From positions 1-17,622 of the forward strand of contig JAOZSQ010000044.1 of NCBI GenBank assembly GCA_029939595.1: a stretch of DNA of 17,622 nt. Direction: 5' to 3'. The translations under genes and the position numbers were made by a program. Under the pieces are notes generated by a model that worked only from the letters and a program-made list of their open reading frames with translations, ran no database searches and had not been told where the DNA came from. This document shows, piece by piece, positions 13,923-17,622 of this stretch. This stretch comes from EX4572-165 sp002254885 (GTDB lineage: Archaea; Thermoplasmatota; E2; DHVEG-1). How positions within the stretch are numbered: the first letter of the stretch is position 1; each line of letters begins with the position of its first letter.

Positions 13923-16900
13923 TTATTTAAATCGGAAGTGTAATAATTCCAATAATATTTGAATTAAAGGATGTAGCATTAATTTATTCTTAGGCATACT
14001 TACAACCAGACTTCCCCAGTTACTATTTCCTTCATGAACATCCTTTGCTTTTGCTCTAATGTTAAATGACCCTTGATTTTCCCAGGTATGAATAACTGTT
14101 ACTTCATCATCAGAGGAATAAGGTCCGATCCATTCCTCTTTTTGTCCGTCTCCCCATTCTATATAATAAAACACATCATTTCCTTCGGGATCCTTTGATG
14201 AAAATGTGTATGAATAACTTGTTCCTATCTCCCCATTTGATGGGCCTTGTATATCTGGAATACTTGGTGGATTATTTTCCACATTGAAAGTAAGTTTGTC
14301 TATTTTTCCACTCCAACCTGTGACATATACCGTGTTTCCATCTGCTACAAGACCATATGGATGATGAATTGTCGTTATATCTGGATTTCCCCATCCTTGT
14401 AAAAGATGAGTGTAATCAATTCCACATTGGACGCCAGGATAATATCCCTTAGCCACAGTATTATGTGTATATTCTGCCCATTCTATTTCAATATCAATAC
14501 ACCATACCCCACCAGATTTATCACCAAGAGGGGTTTTTACAGCATAAAGCGTGTTTTCATCACCAAAACATACATCTTTAAATGCAGCAGACCAAGAATT
14601 ATCCCACCATGGGAAATATGAATTCGTCGGAATTTTTATTAAATTCCATGCTTGCGAGTCACTCATATTATTTAACTCTGGAATCCATGAGATATGAAAC
14701 ACAGCAATACCTAGATTAGATGCAACAGCAACCATCCCCGAAGAGCTAACATCAAAATAGGTTATTGATTTTCCTTTCAAACATTGAAGACTTTCCTCTT
14801 TGGTGATTTGTATGTCTCTATCTGGATTATCTCTATTTGGTATACCCTCAGGATAATCAATATCAAAAATTGTAATCGTTGGTTCATTTACAAATAGGCC
14901 CAGCGAACTTCCAACAATCATCTTTTGTTCAGATCCAATCGTATAATAATACAAATCACTTGCTGATCTATTTGTACCAAAATTATTATCTCCAAATCCA
15001 ACTAAAAGACAATCTTTATGAATGTCGATAGATGGTGCCTCTGGATTCACAATAAAAGCACGGAATCCATCTGTTCCTGTTGCCATATATACAAGATCAT
15101 TTTCAGGCCAGACCACACTAAATCCAGGGGTTGCTGAGAGCAATCCTCCTGCTGGATCCATTTCATCAGAAATTGCAAGTTGTCTTATATCTGTTGAGGT
15201 CTCTACATATAAAATTCCATACTCTTTATCTCCCCATGCCATGGCTTTATTATTTCCACGAGCAGCAATAAGAGTTCCCAACTCTGGATTTTCTCTTGTA
15301 CATAATACACTTATTGGATATGGTTGAGGATCATCTAAGCTCCAATCCCATTTAGAATGTTTCCATTGTGATTCATCTGAAACATCCTTTCTATCTGCAC
15401 TCCAAATACCAGCACCTCGATTTGCAGCATATATTCGATTTTCTGTAAGAAAAAGATTTTCTGTCATTGCTGATGAAGGAGTCCAATGATAATCCTGTTG
15501 ATTTGTAATTAAATTATCAACATCATTAGTATATTCATATGTAAGAAATCCGCCCCATTCATCTGCAACAATGATTTTTCCATCATACTCCTCTGAATGT
15601 TGAGAATACCCCGTTACATCAAATGCCCAATCTAGCGAATCAGTTGATGCTAACGGTGTTGTATCACTGTTGAATGTATCTAAAAGGAATACATCTGGTC
15701 TAGCACCTGCCCATGCTGTTCCTACTGTTATATTGTCATCAATTATTTTCACTCGTGTGGTCTTTCCAGGACCAAGTTGAACTGTTTGATCATGCATAAG
15801 ATGATCATTTCCAGGGTTAAGTGTAAAAGTTTGAAAGAGATCTGTCCCTGAGGAAGTTACTCCTATCCAGAGGATATTATTTCTTGTATCCATATCAAAA
15901 GCTAGTGTTTTACCTGTTTCTTCTTTATGATTTAAAGATGGAGATGATGGATCAGAAACATTAATTTCAAGAATGTATTTATTCTCACTAGATAATGTCT
16001 CAAATCCCGAGACATATACTTTTGGATTTAATGGATCAATAGCAAGCGCATGCTGTCGTTCAGTATTTTGAACCGAACGTGAATAAGAACCAAGAAATGT
16101 GAGTTCTTCTGATTCAAATTTAAAAAAAGGTACTCGCAATATTTGCATGTCTGATACAGGCAAATATTCACATAGAGCAAGAAATGTCCCATCGATTGGT
16201 TGACCCGTTTTTTCTTTGACATCCAACGTCATATACGATCCACCTGCAATTGATGCAATAGGATTTGTATTACCTTGTTGTAAAGAAGCACATCTGAAAA
16301 CATATAACCCATGATCCCCTGAACAATAAAGATAACCATCATGGATTTTTATATCACTTACTCTTTGTGGAAGACTTATAATGCTGCAAAGTTCATAGGG
16401 TTTATCATCATATATTTTATAGGTACAAAGAGTTTCTAAACCCGTGATACCATAGAGATATGATCCATCTGTCTCAACCAATAAAGCTGGACCGAATAAA
16501 CCAGTTTCTTCAAGGTTAAAACCATATGGTTCAAACTGACTCTCAAAAAGTTCATGATCAACAGTAAAATCAACACTGTTAGATTTGATTCCATCTGAAT
16601 CTTTTATGTATATGAAACCTGATGCAGCATATTCTGGGACAGTAAACTGTATTTCATTTTCAGTCCATGAATTGACAGTAACATGAAGGCCAGTTACCAC
16701 TATATATCCCTGTAAACTTCCAAAACCATTCCCATAAATAATAACATTGCCACCTGATGCCTCTAAATTGGTTGACAGATGTGTGATTTCAGGGGAACTA
16801 ATAACATGACTAAATGTATATTTTTGACTAGTTTCAATTGTTTCATCTTTTGCAATTCCATGCATTCCAATAAATGAGTTTGATAACAAAAATAAACATG

Positions 16901-16946
16901 ATAAAAAAATACAAAAGATTTTAACAAAAGAACTTTTATTTTTCAT
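13923..16946 (-). CDS. Large secreted TIG / beta-propeller / PKD-like surface protein
   Basis: 1007 residues. Signal peptide at about 7-30. Residues 52-130 are an IPT/TIG Ig-like domain (SPEITHLSTNLEASGG, VIIYGNGFG, 'SWTENEIQFTVPEYAASG'). About 150-885 are propeller-like repeats of the LVIVD kind, with blades such as VSDIKIHDGYLYCSGDHGLYVF; the length allows two propellers. A PKD-like domain starts at NPPS (892) with YIEWGDGQ, HTWENQG and IRAKAKD, and the chain ends with SMPKNK and a short hydrophobic/basic tail (983-1007). It is likely displayed at the cell surface and may bind glycans or proteins; no catalytic site is visible. Start ATG 16946 has a good SD (AGGAGTG, 16953-16959), six bases away. 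It is first in the apparent operon with the lipoprotein and glycoside hydrolase, with gaps of 46 and 31 bases. Confidence 0.82.
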   Translation of the reverse strand: MKNKSSFVKIFCIFLSCLFLLSNSFIGMHGIAKDETIETSQKYTFSHVISSPEITHLSTNLEASGGNVIIYGNGFGSLQGYIVVTGLHVTVNSWTENEIQFTVPEYAASGFIYIKDSDGIKSNSVDFTVDHELFESQFEPYGFNLEETGLFGPALLVETDGSYLYGITGLETLCTYKIYDDKPYELCSIISLPQRVSDIKIHDGYLYCSGDHGLYVFRCASLQQGNTNPIASIAGGSYMTLDVKEKTGQPIDGTFLALCEYLPVSDMQILRVPFFKFESEELTFLGSYSRSVQNTERQHALAIDPLNPKVYVSGFETLSSENKYILEINVSDPSSPSLNHKEETGKTLAFDMDTRNNILWIGVTSSGTDLFQTFTLNPGNDHLMHDQTVQLGPGKTTRVKIIDDNITVGTAWAGARPDVFLLDTFNSDTTPLASTDSLDWAFDVTGYSQHSEEYDGKIIVADEWGGFLTYEYTNDVDNLITNQQDYHWTPSSAMTENLFLTENRIYAANRGAGIWSADRKDVSDESQWKHSKWDWSLDDPQPYPISVLCTRENPELGTLIAARGNNKAMAWGDKEYGILYVETSTDIRQLAISDEMDPAGGLLSATPGFSVVWPENDLVYMATGTDGFRAFIVNPEAPSIDIHKDCLLVGFGDNNFGTNRSASDLYYYTIGSEQKMIVGSSLGLFVNEPTITIFDIDYPEGIPNRDNPDRDIQITKEESLQCLKGKSITYFDVSSSGMVAVASNLGIAVFHISWIPELNNMSDSQAWNLIKIPTNSYFPWWDNSWSAAFKDVCFGDENTLYAVKTPLGDKSGGVWCIDIEIEWAEYTHNTVAKGYYPGVQCGIDYTHLLQGWGNPDITTIHHPYGLVADGNTVYVTGWSGKIDKLTFNVENNPPSIPDIQGPSNGEIGTSYSYTFSSKDPEGNDVFYYIEWGDGQKEEWIGPYSSDDEVTVIHTWENQGSFNIRAKAKDVHEGNSNWGSLVVSMPKNKLMLHPLIQILLELLHFRFK

Positions 16947-16952
16947 ATATTA

Positions 16953-16990
16953 CACTCCTATCAATTTAAATATTATTAAGTATAATAAAT
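16953..16990 (-). promoter_or_regulatory. Promoter and SD of the three-gene surface operon
   Basis: On the minus strand TTTATTATA (about 16981-16989) is a candidate TATA box, followed by the SD AGGAGTG (16953-16959) six bases before the ATG at 16946. A start site about 27 bases below the TATA box would be near 16959. The rest of 16991-17091 is AT-rich with no gene. Confidence 0.4.
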
Positions 16991-17091
16991 TAAAGACATT
17001 AATACTTTATATTGTTTTCCAATCAATTTTTTTGAATATTAAAATGTTTTAGAATCCATAAAAATGAAAAATACCTCATGATAGTAGTGAA

Positions 17092-17110
17092 ATAGGGGGT
17101 ATCCCCCTAT
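17092..17110. repeat. Perfect hairpin at the element's 3' flank
   Basis: ATAGGGGG (17092-17099) and CCCCCTAT (17103-17110) are 8-base perfect arms with a 3-base TAT loop. It lies about 40 bases beyond the transposase stop. It may be the end hairpin bound by the Y1 transposase or a terminator. Confidence 0.55.
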
Positions 17111-17122
17111 AACCCCCATTCC

Positions 17123-17157
17123 GTCATAGCTCCCTCGTCATGCCCTTCGGTCATGCC
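17123..17157. repeat. Three short direct repeats at 13-14 base spacing
   Basis: GTCATAGC (17123-17130), GTCATGCC (17137-17144) and GTCATGCC (17150-17157) form a small periodic array. The last copy overlaps the transposase stop codon (17151-17153). Confidence 0.5.
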
Positions 17158-17602
17158 GCATCCCCGCTCGACGGGAAAAATATGTCTAGTTTTTGTTGAG
17201 CATCATCAATTACATCCAGCTGGTGATGTTGTTTCTGATTACGGATATATTCACGGGATTCATCTAGATCTTTTCGGCCTGTTGATTCATGATGTTCATA
17301 TCCACTCCAAAAACCACCGCGTGGATATCTTTTACGAAAACCAGGATGTTTTTTAAAAATTTTTTTAGAACTCCAAGATTTAAGCATTGTTTCTGCATCT
17401 TTCATCGAATATCGTTTTGGAATGTTCACTTGAAAATGAACATGATTCCCAGCGAAACCAAAATCTCCAAATTCAAACCCCAATCGTTGAAGTTTGTAAA
17501 AACCCTTGACACATGTATTAATATGTGATTGTTTTCGAAAACAATTATATCTATTTTTGGTGACAAACGGGTGTGGGACAGAAAAAAATAATGTTCAATC
17601 AT
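17151..17602 (-). pseudogene. tnpA: Frameshifted IS200/IS605-family Y1 transposase (TnpA)
   Basis: Read on the minus strand, an ATG at 17602 gives MIEHYFF, then the frame must shift by -1 within seven T (17582-17588) to continue SVPHPFVTKNRYNCFRKQ and on through the family core. The core has the metal-binding HxH of the HUH class (NHVHFQV, about 17447-17427), IPKRYS, FKKHP, GGFWSGY and the catalytic Tyr of REYIRNQ (codon about 17247-17249). Such enzymes nick and join single-stranded DNA ends to move the element. Length from ATG to stop is about 150 residues once joined, close to the usual size, so apart from the shift it is nearly complete. The frame is open to the window end and the true start may lie beyond it. 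The shift could be decay, a homopolymer error or programmed slippage, as the T run is in the phase needed for -1 slippage. Confidence 0.75.
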
Positions 17603-17622
17603 CGACAATAATGACGTAGGCT

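Larger units (their letters stand above)
17092..17622 (-). mobile_element. IS200/IS605-type insertion sequence, partial at window end
   Basis: It is called from the Y1 transposase remnant (17151-17602) and its structured, G/C-rich 3' flank (17092-17175), which contrasts with the AT-rich surroundings. The transposase-proximal end contains a perfect hairpin (17092-17110) of the kind these elements use as a single-strand recognition structure, though the exact end is not defined. The other end lies beyond the window, and no TnpB is visible. Confidence 0.6.

Noticed and set aside
15022..15327. 101-residue plus-strand ORF opposite the TIG/propeller gene, and similar antisense ORFs at 12066-12344 and 13443-13718
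   Set aside because: They are antisense to well-supported coding sequence and show no signals or conserved motifs.
1..17622. CRISPR arrays, tRNA or rRNA genes, riboswitches
   Set aside because: No regularly spaced repeats of CRISPR length, cloverleaf-like segments, or recognisable riboswitch cores were found on reading both strands.

Overview
The window looks like AT-rich archaeal chromosome, probably from an uncultured Thermoplasmatota-like euryarchaeon. The pointers are archaeal TATA elements about 25-30 bases before several starts, some starts without a Shine-Dalgarno (SD) sequence and others with GAGGT/AGGTGA-type ones, an archaeal-type methylthioadenosine phosphorylase with a C-terminal CxC motif, and large secreted proteins ending in a PKD-like domain plus a hydrophobic tail. 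The taxon is inferred from protein style, not from a marker gene.

Region by region. (a) 123-1097 (-): a surface protein with a signal peptide and one C-terminal membrane anchor. (b) 1398-8525: three same-strand secreted paralogues with a metzincin-like C-terminal domain (1398-2807, 4914-6959, 7065-8525). A GNAT acetyltransferase (2839-3330, -) and a multipass membrane acyltransferase-like protein (3567-4853, +) lie between the first and second. The middle paralogue has swapped its N-terminal module for a right-handed beta-helix and lost the catalytic glutamate (HHxxH instead of HExxH). (c) 8573-10047: divergent genes for methylthioadenosine phosphorylase and adenine phosphoribosyltransferase, a two-step adenine salvage route. 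(d) 16946 down to 10156 (-): a probable three-gene operon for a TIG/beta-propeller/PKD surface protein, a PD40-type propeller lipoprotein and a DUF6259-type glycoside hydrolase with PKD domain. The first and last share a C-terminal PKD-plus-tail module. (e) 17092-17622: the 3' part of an IS200/IS605-type element with a frameshifted Y1 transposase and a distinct G/C-rich end.

Together this is mostly an exported-protein island: proteases or pseudo-proteases, a glycan-active operon and membrane acyl transfer, consistent with a heterotroph working on proteins and carbohydrates outside the cell. Purine salvage is the only clearly cytosolic metabolism. No tRNA, rRNA, CRISPR array or replication origin was seen.
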